Shown: piece by piece, positions 8,349 to 16,568 of the stretch | Layout: each line of letters begins with the position of its first letter | Position numbering within the stretch: the first letter of the stretch is position 1 | DNA from: an uncultured Alphaproteobacteria bacterium | Lineage (GTDB): Bacteria > Pseudomonadota > Alphaproteobacteria > Rhodobacterales > Rhodobacteraceae | Length of the DNA: 38,244 nucleotides | Assembly (NCBI GenBank): GCA_902556405.1 | Contig: CACDWF010000018.1 | Span: 1-38,244, forward strand | Reading direction: 5' to 3' | The notes under the pieces: generated by a model | Seen by the model: only the letters and a program-made list of their open reading frames with translations | Told to the model about the DNA's origin: nothing | Databases searched by the model: none | Program-made: the position numbers and the translations under genes

Positions 8349-9824
8349 ATGTTAGATCAAACAAATCTCAGCGTTATGCTAAAGAACAAGAACCTTCTCA
8401 AAAACAAAGCATATGTCGATGGTGCTTGGGTAGATGCTAAAAGTGGAAAAACTTTTGAGGTGGTTAATCCCTCTACTGGAGATTTAATAGTAACTGTGCC
8501 AGATTTGGATGTAGATGATGCAAGGATTGCGATTAATGCTGCAAACGAGGCTTTCCCTAGTTGGAGCAAAAAGACAGCGAAAGAAAGAAGTATGATTCTA
8601 AATAAGTTCTGCAAACTAATGTTAGAAAATGCCGATGATCTAGCTGCAATCTTAACTGCTGAAATGGGAAAACCACTAGCGGAAGCAAAGGGAGAAATCA
8701 CTTATGGCGCAAGCTTTATTGAATGGTTTGCCGAAGAAGGAAAAAGAGTTTACGGAGAAACCATTCCAGGGCACCAAGAAGACAAAAGAATAATAGTATT
8801 GAAGCAGCCGGTGGGTGTAGTCGCAGCCATAACTCCTTGGAATTTTCCTAATGCTATGATTACTAGAAAATTAGGCCCAGCACTTGCTGCTGGGTGCTGT
8901 TTTGTAGCAAAAGCTCCAGAAGACACTCCATTGTCCGCTTTGGCTCTTTGCGATCTTGCAGAAGAGGCGGGAATTCCGAAAGGAGTATTTTCTGTTTTAA
9001 CTACTTCTGATCCAGTCGAAATTGGCAAAGAACTTTGCTCAAATAGTAAAATTCGAAAACTTACATTCACCGGCTCGACAGATGTTGGGAAAAAACTGCT
9101 AAAACAAGGGGCAGACCAAGTTCTAAAGATGTCCATGGAGTTAGGTGGTAATGCTCCGTTCATTGTATTTGATGATGCAGATATTGATAAGGCAGTAGAG
9201 GGAGCAATAATTTCAAAATTCAGAAATAATGGTCAGACATGTGTGTGTGCAAATCGAATCTACGTACAGGATGGAGTGTATGATATATTTGCTGAGAAGC
9301 TGGAAAAGGCCGTCTCAAAGATGGTGGTAGGGGACGGGTTTGCTACATCGAGTACCCTCGGTCCTTTGATCACTGACGAAGCCCTCAAAAAGGTTGAGGA
9401 GCACATTAAAGATGCCTTAGATAAGGGTGCCACAGCTCAATGCGGTGGAAAGAGACATAGCATTGGCGGCACGTTTTTTGAACCGACGGTTTTAACTAAT
9501 GTTGATAAGTCGATGTTAATTGCGGAAGAAGAAACTTTTGGGCCTGTTGCACCTTTATTCCGATTTAATGATGAAGACGATGTTATAAAACAAGCTAATA
9601 ATACTATATTCGGTCTGGCCTCATACTTTTATGCTTCAGATCTAAAGCGTGTTTGGAAAGTAGCAGAAGCTTTGGAATACGGTATGGTAGGCGTAAACAC
9701 GGGATTAATTTCTACAGAAGTGGCTCCCTTCGGAGGAGTTAAGCAGTCTGGACTTGGTCGCGAGGGATCGCACCATGGGATTGAGGAGTATCTGGAGATG
9801 AAATATCTGTGTCTATCGCTCTAG
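8349..9824 (+). CDS. gabD: NAD(P)-dependent succinate-semialdehyde dehydrogenase
   Basis: This is a 491-aa aldehyde dehydrogenase closest in pattern to GabD, which oxidises succinate semialdehyde to succinate at the end of the GABA shunt. Catalytic residues are E264 in MELGGNAP and C298 in NNGQTCVC, with the second cysteine two residues on that is typical of SSADH. Other family marks are AAITPWNFPNAMITRKLGPA, FTGSTDVGKKLL, EEETFGPVAP and APFGGVKQSGLGREGS. The ATG at 8349 gives a short N-terminal extension; a start at 8379 is possible but has no better ribosome binding site. It runs into mtaB with a 4-base overlap of stops. Related semialdehydes such as glutarate semialdehyde cannot be excluded as substrates. 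Confidence 0.88.
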   Translation: MLDQTNLSVMLKNKNLLKNKAYVDGAWVDAKSGKTFEVVNPSTGDLIVTVPDLDVDDARIAINAANEAFPSWSKKTAKERSMILNKFCKLMLENADDLAAILTAEMGKPLAEAKGEITYGASFIEWFAEEGKRVYGETIPGHQEDKRIIVLKQPVGVVAAITPWNFPNAMITRKLGPALAAGCCFVAKAPEDTPLSALALCDLAEEAGIPKGVFSVLTTSDPVEIGKELCSNSKIRKLTFTGSTDVGKKLLKQGADQVLKMSMELGGNAPFIVFDDADIDKAVEGAIISKFRNNGQTCVCANRIYVQDGVYDIFAEKLEKAVSKMVVGDGFATSSTLGPLITDEALKKVEEHIKDALDKGATAQCGGKRHSIGGTFFEPTVLTNVDKSMLIAEEETFGPVAPLFRFNDEDDVIKQANNTIFGLASYFYASDLKRVWKVAEALEYGMVGVNTGLISTEVAPFGGVKQSGLGREGSHHGIEEYLEMKYLCLSL

Positions 9825-11065
9825 TCTTTTGCGATAAGGCTGTCGGCACTGTAGTTATATACCTTTAGTGCATAAATTTCGCCTGTTTTGAGAGGGGTGC
9901 TGGTAGTAATTTCAGTGAAATCTTCAGCCCGTCCCTTGAATTCCGACTCCATTAGAACTGATAGCGTTCTTTCTTTTTGTTTTGCAAAATGCTGTACTTT
10001 CTTTCGCTGAGCGAGATCTCTTAGAATCTTTGAGCGCTTGGAAATTTCGTGCTTATTGACTTGTGGCATGCGGCTCGCAGGGGTGTTTGGACGTCCAGAG
10101 TAGGGAAAGATATGTAACCAGCTGATATCGCACTCATCTACAAGTTTAATAGTATCTAAAAACATTGTGTCACTCTCTGTTGGAAAGCCTGCAATTAGGT
10201 CCGCACCGAATGTCAACTCTGGTCTGACGGCCTTTAGGTTTCTGCATAAATCAATCGCTTGCTCTCTAGAATGCCTTCTTTTCATTCTTTTAAGTATGAG
10301 GTTGTTACCTGACTGAAGAGAAAGGTGGAGATGTGGCATCATCCGTTTGTTGGTTTTAAAAATATGTAGGAGATTGTCATCCATTTCACTAACGTCTAAA
10401 GATGAAAGTCTTAAACGAGGTAACTTAGGGACTTCATCCAAGATTCTGATTACTAAATCACCAAGTTTGTCATTGCCAGTCAGATCCGATCCCCAACTCG
10501 TTATATCAACGCCCGTTAACACAATTTCCTTGAATCCCTTTTCAACAAGGCTACTTGTTTTCTCTAAAATCGTATCCGTTGCGACTGATTTTGAAAAACC
10601 TCTACCTTGTGGAATTATGCAAAAGGTACAAGAGTGGTCGCATCCATTTTGAATTTCTAGATACGCTCTTGATCTTTTTGTGAAATTGGGAAGAATTTTA
10701 GTCATTTCTTGTTTCAACTTGACATTTGAATTTCCAAAAAAACCTGACCGCCCACTTTTTACAATATCTCTCCAAACAACTTCGTTGAGTTTTATATCAT
10801 TTCCAACAACCACATCGACTTCAGGCATGTTTATGTAGGCTTCTTTCTCAATATGTGCATCGCACCCTGAAACAACAACTCTACTGTTTGGAGATGATTT
10901 TTTAAGTTGCCGAACATATTTCTTACTATTTTTGGAGGCTTCTTTTGTTACTGAACAGGTATTAACGAAAGTAAGATTATTAGAACCTAATTTTTCTGTT
11001 ATTGACTTTATTGTTTCAGTCTCAAAAGTATTTAAGCGGCATCCAAGAGTTTTAAATTTCATCAT
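9821..11065 (-). CDS. mtaB: tRNA t6A37 methylthiotransferase MtaB
   Basis: This is a 414-aa radical-SAM methylthiotransferase that adds a methylthio group to C2 of N6-threonylcarbamoyladenosine at position 37 of tRNAs. The N-terminal UPF0004 domain has the three cluster cysteines C9, C37 and C68. The radical-SAM motif CDHSCTFC gives C142, C146 and C149. The start sequence FKTLGCRLNTFETE is typical of MtaB (as opposed to MiaB or RimO). A C-terminal TRAM-like domain follows. The start at 11065 overlaps dapF by 14 bases, and dapF-mtaB is a recurrent alphaproteobacterial pair. A second ATG at 11062 is equally possible. Confidence 0.93.
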   Translation of the reverse strand: MMKFKTLGCRLNTFETETIKSITEKLGSNNLTFVNTCSVTKEASKNSKKYVRQLKKSSPNSRVVVSGCDAHIEKEAYINMPEVDVVVGNDIKLNEVVWRDIVKSGRSGFFGNSNVKLKQEMTKILPNFTKRSRAYLEIQNGCDHSCTFCIIPQGRGFSKSVATDTILEKTSSLVEKGFKEIVLTGVDITSWGSDLTGNDKLGDLVIRILDEVPKLPRLRLSSLDVSEMDDNLLHIFKTNKRMMPHLHLSLQSGNNLILKRMKRRHSREQAIDLCRNLKAVRPELTFGADLIAGFPTESDTMFLDTIKLVDECDISWLHIFPYSGRPNTPASRMPQVNKHEISKRSKILRDLAQRKKVQHFAKQKERTLSVLMESEFKGRAEDFTEITTSTPLKTGEIYALKVYNYSADSLIAKD

Positions 11066-11882
11066 TACTCAGTTTCAAATCTAAATTATAGATGCCAGAA
11101 AATACATGCTTGGTCGGTCCAGTCAACCACACACCCGTTAATTTTTTTTCTACTTCGACAATTCCCCCATCAAGTTCTACCATAACTCTATTGTCAAGTA
11201 AGTCTCTTCTAATTCCCGCATCAACTGCTGCACAAGAGGAAGATCCAGATGCCAATGTGATACCTGACCCACGCTCCCATACCCTTAATTTTATACGAGT
11301 TCTATCTAAGATTTTTACGAATTGAACGTTTGTTTTTTCAGGAAACAATGCATTATTCTCAACAGTGGGGCCTTTACTTTGAACATCTATTTTACTCAAG
11401 TCATCAACAAAAAATGTGCAATGAGGGTTGCCAAAGTTTGTTCCAGTTGGCTCTCCTTCTATTGGAAGATTTAAAGTTGAGACTTCCCTAGACAAGGGTA
11501 TTTCATCCCAAGCTATCTTTGGTTGGCCAATATTAACCGAGATCAATTCATTATTTTTTTTATGGCACTCAATAATTCCATTTTGAGTTTCAATATTAAC
11601 TGTGTCTGTTCCGGTCTCTGTAAAAAGAATGCTAGCTATACATCTTGTAGCATTTCCACAAGTAGCAGAAACAGAACCATCTGAATTCCAAAAAAGAGCA
11701 TAAGTGGAGACATTATTTTTATGATTATCATTTATAACAACAAGCTGATCACATCCAATGCCATAATTACGGTCACAAAGCAGTTTAATCTCATCTTTAT
11801 TAAGCTCTATTTGTTGATTGCGATTGTCAATAATTACAAAATCATTTCCGCACCCTTGCATTTTGGTAAATTGTAGTTCCAA
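11052..11882 (-). CDS. dapF: Diaminopimelate epimerase, with Cys-to-Ser at one catalytic site
   Basis: This is a 276-aa DapF homologue, which interconverts LL- and meso-diaminopimelate for lysine and peptidoglycan synthesis. Recognisable segments are MQGCGNDFVIID, YGIGCDQL, SATCGNATRC (first catalytic Cys, C75), GNPHCTFFVDD and WERGSGITLASGSSSCAA. In the family the last motif is usually T-x-ACG-(S/T)-GACA. Here the residue in the position of the second catalytic Cys is S212, and the neighbouring GAC is SSC. Start is TTG at 11882, supported by GGAG 6 bases upstream and by the family's conserved F-x-K-M spacing. It is co-transcribed with mtaB. The fold is clear; whether the Ser variant is a full two-base epimerase is uncertain. 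Confidence 0.88.
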   Translation of the reverse strand: MELQFTKMQGCGNDFVIIDNRNQQIELNKDEIKLLCDRNYGIGCDQLVVINDNHKNNVSTYALFWNSDGSVSATCGNATRCIASILFTETGTDTVNIETQNGIIECHKKNNELISVNIGQPKIAWDEIPLSREVSTLNLPIEGEPTGTNFGNPHCTFFVDDLSKIDVQSKGPTVENNALFPEKTNVQFVKILDRTRIKLRVWERGSGITLASGSSSCAAVDAGIRRDLLDNRVMVELDGGIVEVEKKLTGVWLTGPTKHVFSGIYNLDLKLSNDEI

Positions 11883-11955
11883 TCACTTCTCCGTAGCTTT
11901 CTAAAACTATAAGTAATTTAATTTTGTTACAAGGTCATTAAATATAATTGAAGAC

Positions 11956-11984
11956 TTGACCAACTTGTAAGTAAATAATAAAAC
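11956..11984 (+). promoter_or_regulatory. Putative promoter of tRNA-Lys
   Basis: TTGACC (11956-11961), a 17-base spacer and TAAAAC (11979-11984) end 9 bases before the first base of the tRNA, the expected distance for a tRNA promoter. The -10 box is a weak match. Confidence 0.4.
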
Positions 11985-11993
11985 TCATTGTGT

Positions 11994-12069
11994 GGGCCCG
12001 TAGCTCAGTTGGTAGAGCAACTGACTTTTAATCAGTGGGTCACAGGTTCGAATCCTGTCGGGCTCACCA
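11994..12069 (+). tRNA. tRNA-Lys (anticodon TTT)
   Basis: This is a complete 76-base tRNA with encoded CCA. The acceptor stem is GGGCCCG with CGGGCTC, the D-arm is TAGCTCAGTTGGTAGAGC, the anticodon stem ACTGA/TCAGT holds the loop CTTTTAA with anticodon TTT, and the T-arm is ACAGG-TTCGAAT-CCTGT. All stems pair. It lies between dapF and the 3' end of the zinc operon. No integrated element or attachment repeat is visible at its 3' end. Confidence 0.98.
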
Positions 12070-12086
12070 CTACCATTTAAAGCTAT

Positions 12087-13148
12087 TTATGTTAGGTCAA
12101 CTATTTCCTTAGGTAGGCCTTTATCTCCGACAAGTCCCATTAAAGCATTAAAAAAACCTTCTATTTGTTCCTTCTTTACGTTTCTTGTAATAAACACTAG
12201 CTTCGTTTGCTTATCGCTGTCGGGCCATTTGTCCAACCAATGAACGGGATGAAAAATATGTTGGACGCCATGAATAACTGCTGGTCGATCTTTACCCTCA
12301 ATATTTATTATTCCCTTTATCCTGAGTAAGTCTGGTCCCATTTGCGCCATTAATAAGTCTTTAAAGAGACCAAATGCCATCATGTTGACTGGTTTATCAC
12401 TAGTCATAGAAAACGCTTCAATATTTTCATCATGCCGATTTACATTAACATGATGATGGTCATGATGGGAGTTCATACTTTCTACGGCAAGCCATTCCCT
12501 AACATCTCTTGATTTACTAAAAGGATCGTATGCACCCAAATCAATTAAGTCTGAAATTGAAACATCGCCAAAGCTACTTTTGATAATTTTTATTGAAGGA
12601 TTTATCCCTTTTAATCGATTTTCCAGAGATAACTCTTTATCTTTTTCTATAAGATCAATTTTACTGATTATAATGCGTTCTGCTAGTGCAGCTTGTTTAA
12701 CGGCCTCTGGTTGTAAATCTAATGTTTTTTCTCCATTTGTTGCATCAACTACTGTGATTACACCATCAAGAGTGTATATTCTTTGCAAATCCATCGAGCT
12801 AATCAAAGTGTGAATAACTGGAACCGGGTCAGCAAGTCCTGTCGTTTCTATTATAACTTTATCAAAATAAGATATGTCTCCCTTTGTCATTTTATCTATC
12901 AAACCTAGCATTGTTTTCTGGAGATCACCTTGAATAGTACAGCAAATACACCCATTTTGTAGCTCGACAATATTTTCATCGCTGTGCTCTACCAAAGCAT
13001 GATCTAGTCCAACCTCACCGAACTCATTAATTATGACAGCGACATTTTTCATTTCTTCTTTTTTAAGCAAAGCGGACAGCAAAGTTGTTTTGCCGCTTCC
13101 GAGAAAACCTGTGATTACTGTTACTGGTTTAGGTGCAAACTTATCCAT
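12087..13148 (-). CDS. CobW/COG0523 GTPase, probable zinc metallochaperone
   Basis: This is a 353-aa G3E GTPase of the COG0523 family. It has the Walker A GFLGSGKTT, the metal-binding motif GCICC, the ETTGLADP switch and a guanine-specificity-like segment SKIDL near residue 165. A histidine-rich patch around SHHDHHH (near residue 228) separates the GTPase domain from the C-terminal CobW_C domain, which ends with the usual LVFITRN segment. It is the last gene of zur-znuC-znuB-cobW, 14 bases after znuB. That makes a role in delivering zinc under limitation the best inference, as shown for ZNG1/YeiR-type members. Its client protein is unknown. A second, larger CobW protein is encoded at 16878. 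Confidence 0.9.
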   Translation of the reverse strand: MDKFAPKPVTVITGFLGSGKTTLLSALLKKEEMKNVAVIINEFGEVGLDHALVEHSDENIVELQNGCICCTIQGDLQKTMLGLIDKMTKGDISYFDKVIIETTGLADPVPVIHTLISSMDLQRIYTLDGVITVVDATNGEKTLDLQPEAVKQAALAERIIISKIDLIEKDKELSLENRLKGINPSIKIIKSSFGDVSISDLIDLGAYDPFSKSRDVREWLAVESMNSHHDHHHVNVNRHDENIEAFSMTSDKPVNMMAFGLFKDLLMAQMGPDLLRIKGIINIEGKDRPAVIHGVQHIFHPVHWLDKWPDSDKQTKLVFITRNVKKEQIEGFFNALMGLVGDKGLPKEIVDLT

Positions 13149-13162
13149 TTTTACTATCTTAA

Positions 13163-13978
13163 TTAAGTTATTTTTATTCCTGGCCGAAAGCGCTCTTTAA
13201 GCAAAGAAAAGGTCAGAGTAAGAAGAAATATTAATGATGCTACACAGACAATTGATGGACCCGTTGGCGTATCAAAAACATAAGAAACGTTGAAGCCTAA
13301 TATTGCCGATAACGCTCCTAATAAGGAGGCATATATAGCCATTTTCTCTGGTGTCGATCCAAGTGAACGAGAAGAAGCGGCCGGTATGATTAATAGAGAG
13401 ATAATAAGAAGTACGCCGACAACCTTTATGCCGACTGCTACAACCACTGCTAGCGCGATTGTCAGCACAAAGTTTTCTCTTTTCGGATATAGGCCGCTTG
13501 CAGCTGCTAAATCTTCATTTAGAGTACATAGTAAAAGCGCTGACCATCGCCAAATTAATAAAAGTAATACAAGAGCTAAACCTAACCAAATCAATAAAAC
13601 ATCTGTTTTGGATACAGCCAGAATATCCCCAATTAGATAGGCCATCAGCTCTATACGTACACCAGAGATGAAAGAAACTATAATTAAACCTAACGCCATA
13701 CATGAATGACCCGCAACCCCAAGAAGAGTATCTAAAAACAGTGACCGGCCTTGACCAATTGTAACTGCAGTAGCCATAATTACAGATACAAACAACGCTC
13801 CTGCAAACACCGAAAATTCAAACATTAAAGACAATGATATACCTAAGAGAGCGGCATGGGCTGTTGCCTCACCAAAGTATGCCATTCTTCGCCATACCAC
13901 AAAACAACCTAAAGGAGCGGCTGCCAGAGAAACACCGACGCCAGCAAGGGTAGCTCTAACCATGAAGTCATCAAGCAT
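13163..13978 (-). CDS. znuB: Zinc ABC transporter, permease ZnuB
   Basis: This is a 271-aa integral membrane permease of the ABC-3 family with about eight hydrophobic helices. It begins MVRATLAGVGVSLAAAPLGCFVVWRRMAYFGEA in pattern, which is the conserved ZnuB/MntB N-terminus, and has KVVGVLLIISLLIIPAA in the middle. It pairs with ZnuC (overlap of 8 bases) and the periplasmic ZnuA encoded divergently. Zinc rather than manganese is inferred from the adjacent Zur and the histidine-rich ZnuA. It is expected in the cytoplasmic membrane. Confidence 0.95.
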   Translation of the reverse strand: MLDDFMVRATLAGVGVSLAAAPLGCFVVWRRMAYFGEATAHAALLGISLSLMFEFSVFAGALFVSVIMATAVTIGQGRSLFLDTLLGVAGHSCMALGLIIVSFISGVRIELMAYLIGDILAVSKTDVLLIWLGLALVLLLLIWRWSALLLCTLNEDLAAASGLYPKRENFVLTIALAVVVAVGIKVVGVLLIISLLIIPAASSRSLGSTPEKMAIYASLLGALSAILGFNVSYVFDTPTGPSIVCVASLIFLLTLTFSLLKERFRPGIKIT

Positions 13979-14699
13979 TACTGTGATTTATCCTGCTTTT
14001 GTTTTCTTTGTGGTTATGTTGGTAAAGAGCAAATGTACCATCTATATTTGAACCAAACAGATCTCTATATTCTGGTGAAGAAGCGACCGATTGCGGTTCA
14101 CCCTGGCAGCATATGTGGCCATTAAGACAAATTACTCTATTTGATGCGCTCATAACTACATGTAAATCATGGCTTATCATTAGCACTGCGCAGCCAGAGG
14201 ACTCTCGTACTTCCTCTATTTTTTTGTAAAATGCCGCTGATCCCGGTTGATCTAATCCGCGTGTAGCCTCATCGAGCAATAAAACGTCAGGGTCATTCAT
14301 TAAAGCACGTGCTAGAAGCACGCGTTGCAATTGACCACCGGAAAGGCTGCTTATCTGTGTCGATAAATAATCTTCTGATCCCAAAATCTGTTGGGCTCTC
14401 AAGAGTCCTTGGTCATTACGATTATTCACAAGATTTAGAAATCGCTCGGCTGTCAAAGGGAGTGAACGGTCAACATTCAAAACTTGCGGCACATAGCCTA
14501 CTTTTACACTCGGGCTCATAATTATTTTACCAGAGGAAATAGGCGCTGAGCCAATTATCGCCTTGAAAAGAGTCGTTTTTCCTGATCCATTTGGACCAAC
14601 TATCGTAACAATTTCACCACTGCTTACAGAAAGATTTATGTTTTCTAGTACTTTTTTATTTCCATATCGTACATTTAGACTCTGAACCTCAATGAGCAT
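13971..14699 (-). CDS. znuC: Zinc ABC transporter, ATP-binding ZnuC
   Basis: This is a 242-aa ABC ATPase with Walker A GPNGSGKTT, signature LSGGQLQR, Walker B VLLLDEATRGLDQP and the H-loop MISHDLHVVM. It energises zinc uptake with ZnuB. I choose the ATG at 14699 (MLIEVQSLNVRYG), which overlaps the zur stop as TAATG. A TTG eight codons upstream lies inside zur and adds nothing conserved. The C-terminal tail contains HNHKEN, short of the His-rich tails of some ZnuC proteins. Confidence 0.95.
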   Translation of the reverse strand: MLIEVQSLNVRYGNKKVLENINLSVSSGEIVTIVGPNGSGKTTLFKAIIGSAPISSGKIIMSPSVKVGYVPQVLNVDRSLPLTAERFLNLVNNRNDQGLLRAQQILGSEDYLSTQISSLSGGQLQRVLLARALMNDPDVLLLDEATRGLDQPGSAAFYKKIEEVRESSGCAVLMISHDLHVVMSASNRVICLNGHICCQGEPQSVASSPEYRDLFGSNIDGTFALYQHNHKENKSRINHSNA

Positions 14700-15202
14700 T
14701 ATCTGATCTCTGCATTTTCGCAAGTGCTACAAATTCCAGTCAATTCAATAGTGGTTTTTTCAATTTTGAAATCTGTTATTTCGGGACTCGAAAGATTAAG
14801 CCTGGTTTTATCGTCACTGACTTCTGCAACTTTCTCACATTTTCGACAGATAACAAATGTCGGAAAATGCGAGTGTTCCGGGTTTGAACAGGCAATAAAG
14901 GCATTTAAACCCTGCACTTTATGAACAAATCCATGTTCCATTAAAAAGTCAAGAACTCGATACGCTATAGGTGGAGATGATGAAAAACCTGCCTTCCCTA
15001 ACTTATCAAGGATCTCATAAGCGCCAAGAGGCTTGTGGTCCTCGATTAAAATTTCAAAAACCTTTCGTCGTAAAGGAGTTAGTTGTAATTTTTTCTCGAT
15101 GAAATAATCCTCGATCAGCGTTATCGCGTCACCAAAGCAAGCTTCATGGTCATGATATTTAAATATCTTTGAAGAATTTTCGTTTTTTTTCTTTTTTTTC
15201 AT
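14699..15202 (-). CDS. zur: Zur, zinc-responsive Fur-family repressor
   Basis: This is a 167-aa Fur-family regulator. After a lysine-rich start it has an N-terminal winged-helix domain (LTPLRRKVFEILIEDHKPLGAYEILDKL, then PPIAYRVLDFLMEHGFVHKV), followed by a dimerisation domain with HSHFPTFVICRKC and a terminal CSTC. The two CxxC pairs form the structural zinc site typical of Zur. Being first gene of zur-znuC-znuB-cobW and divergent from znuA, it most likely represses both units when zinc is plentiful. The N-terminal oligo-lysine stretch is encoded by an A-rich run and may vary. Confidence 0.93.
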   Translation of the reverse strand: MKKKKKNENSSKIFKYHDHEACFGDAITLIEDYFIEKKLQLTPLRRKVFEILIEDHKPLGAYEILDKLGKAGFSSSPPIAYRVLDFLMEHGFVHKVQGLNAFIACSNPEHSHFPTFVICRKCEKVAEVSDDKTRLNLSSPEITDFKIEKTTIELTGICSTCENAEIR

Positions 15203-15263
15203 CCGAATGCGCGCTCTGTAGAATTGATCTTTACTTTGATCAGATGTTAAGTTATATCATTAC

Positions 15264-15275
15264 ATGTTATAACAT
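15264..15275. promoter_or_regulatory. Perfect palindrome ATGTTATAACAT, probable Zur operator
   Basis: A 12-base perfect palindrome lies in the 107 bases between the divergent zur and znuA starts. Alphaproteobacterial Zur sites are AT-rich palindromes built on TGTTAT...ATAACA, so this is the best operator candidate. Looser half-site repeats (ATGTTAAG at 15244, GTTATATCAT at 15251, ACATAAC at 15273) flank it, suggesting more than one dimer site. Assignment to Zur is inference from position and motif. Confidence 0.65.
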
Positions 15276-15309
15276 AACATAATTGTATAAATACCTTATG
15301 GAGAGCCAA

Positions 15310-16428
15310 ATGTCTAACAAAATCCTTTCAACAACGTCAGCGTTTCTATTGAGCACCAGTATGCTAGTTGCAGATGTGCCGAAGGTTACAGTAGACATCG
15401 CCCCCGTCCATTCACTAGTCTCAAGTATAATGAAAGGTGTGGGTAAACCAGACTTGATTATACCAGCAGGAGCATCCCCGCACGAATATCAACTTAAACC
15501 CTCTAATGCAAAGTCATTGGAAGATGCTGATGTTGTTTTTTGGATAGGAGAGGATCTTACACCTTGGCTGGAAAATGGTCTGGAAAGTTTAGCGAAAGAC
15601 GCTTCTATAACTTCTCTGCTAGGCGTTGATGGCATAGAACTTCTCAGTTTCCGCGAGGGAGCGCTATTCGAAGCACATGACCATGGCGATCACGACGATC
15701 ATGATGACCATGGTAAGAAGAAGCATGACGATCACGATGATCATGACCATGGTAAGAAGAAGCATGACGATCACGATGATCATGACCATGGTAAGAAGAA
15801 GCATGACGATCACGATGATCATGACCATGGTAAGAAGAAGCATGACGATCACGATGATCATGACCATGGTAAGAAGAAGCATGACGATCATGATGATCAC
15901 GAAGGCCATGCTCACGGAGAGCACGATCCTCACGCCTGGTTATCACCTAAAATTGCGAAGGTATGGTTGAATTCTATTGCGGCAAAATTGTCGGAGGTTG
16001 ACCCTGATAATGCTGCATCTTACTTTTCAAATGCAAAATCGGCTAGAGATAATATTGACGTATTAGTGGCTGATGTAAATTCTATACTTGATCCAATAAG
16101 AGAGAAGAAGTTTGTCGTTTTTCATGATGCTTATCAGTATTTTGAGAAGGATTTTGGTATTAGTGCGTCCGGAGCTATCTCATTAGGGGACGCTTCTGAT
16201 CCAAGTCCCGCTCGTCTTGCCGAGATACGCAAAAGAGTGGTGGATGAAGCTGTCGAGTGTGTGCTTGCGGAGCCCCAATACAAACAGGGCCTAGTTAAAG
16301 CGGTTGTTGAAGGGACTGACGCAAATACAGCTGTGATTGATCCACTAGGCGTTAAATTAGAAACAGGCCCAAGCCTCTACGAAAATTTGATTCGAAACCT
16401 TGCAACCAATTTGGCTAAGTGCTTCTAA
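15310..16428 (+). CDS. znuA: Zinc ABC transporter, periplasmic zinc-binding ZnuA with expanded His loop
   Basis: This is a 372-aa cluster A-I substrate-binding protein. A signal peptide ends near SMLVA. Zinc ligands of the family are visible in PVHSLV, GASPHEYQ, DPHAWLSPKIAKVW and VFHDAYQYF, and a late aspartate is in AVIDPLG. Between the second and third ligands is a very long His/Asp/Lys loop (about residues 122-208) made of 13-residue repeats. His-rich loops are normal in ZnuA and bind extra zinc, but this one is long and regular. Start is ATG at 15310 with GGAG 6 bases upstream; earlier in-frame starts (TTG 15283, ATG 15298) would push the signal peptide inward. It is divergent from zur and followed by a hairpin terminator. 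Confidence 0.95.
   Translation: MSNKILSTTSAFLLSTSMLVADVPKVTVDIAPVHSLVSSIMKGVGKPDLIIPAGASPHEYQLKPSNAKSLEDADVVFWIGEDLTPWLENGLESLAKDASITSLLGVDGIELLSFREGALFEAHDHGDHDDHDDHGKKKHDDHDDHDHGKKKHDDHDDHDHGKKKHDDHDDHDHGKKKHDDHDDHDHGKKKHDDHDDHEGHAHGEHDPHAWLSPKIAKVWLNSIAAKLSEVDPDNAASYFSNAKSARDNIDVLVADVNSILDPIREKKFVVFHDAYQYFEKDFGISASGAISLGDASDPSPARLAEIRKRVVDEAVECVLAEPQYKQGLVKAVVEGTDANTAVIDPLGVKLETGPSLYENLIRNLATNLAKCF
15709..15903 (+). repeat. Five tandem 39-bp units encoding HGKKKHDDHDDHD in znuA
   Basis: Units begin at 15709, 15748, 15787, 15826 and 15865, each CATGGTAAGAAGAAG followed by a GAC/GAT/CAC-rich half. The first four encode HGKKKHDDHDDHD exactly; the last ends in E. Nucleotide identity between units is near complete apart from a few third-position changes, so the array expanded recently or is being homogenised. 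Because the unit is a multiple of three, copy-number change keeps the frame. Confidence 0.97.
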
Positions 16429-16436
16429 CGAAAAAA

Positions 16437-16465
16437 CACCAACCCACTTTTTAAGTGGGTTGGTG
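16437..16465. terminator. 13-bp perfect hairpin after znuA
   Basis: CACCAACCCACTT pairs perfectly with AAGTGGGTTGGTG around a TTT loop, 8 bases after the znuA stop. On the plus strand there is no U-tract after it. On the minus strand it is followed by six T, so by strict criteria it is a better minus-strand terminator. It most likely ends znuA transcription or protects its mRNA. Confidence 0.75.
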
Positions 16466-16568
16466 AACTCCTAAAAGCACCGAATGTTGCTCTGGATTTC
16501 AAAATTGAAATTGCGATGATTGAAATATTGGGTATCTGTTCAACCTATAGTAATGAAGGTGTTGTTAA

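Noticed and set aside
11994-12110. tRNA-Lys as an integration site for a mobile element
   Set aside because: No repeat of the tRNA 3' end and no integrase or phage-like gene is visible in the window.
15709-15903. CRISPR array
   Set aside because: The repeat units are directly adjacent with no spacers and are in-frame coding sequence of znuA.
15644-15970. Three further open frames (one plus, two minus) across the znuA repeat array, encoding Met/Thr- or His/Arg-rich proteins
   Set aside because: They arise because a 39-base repeat without stops in one frame has none in others; composition is unnatural and they lie inside znuA.
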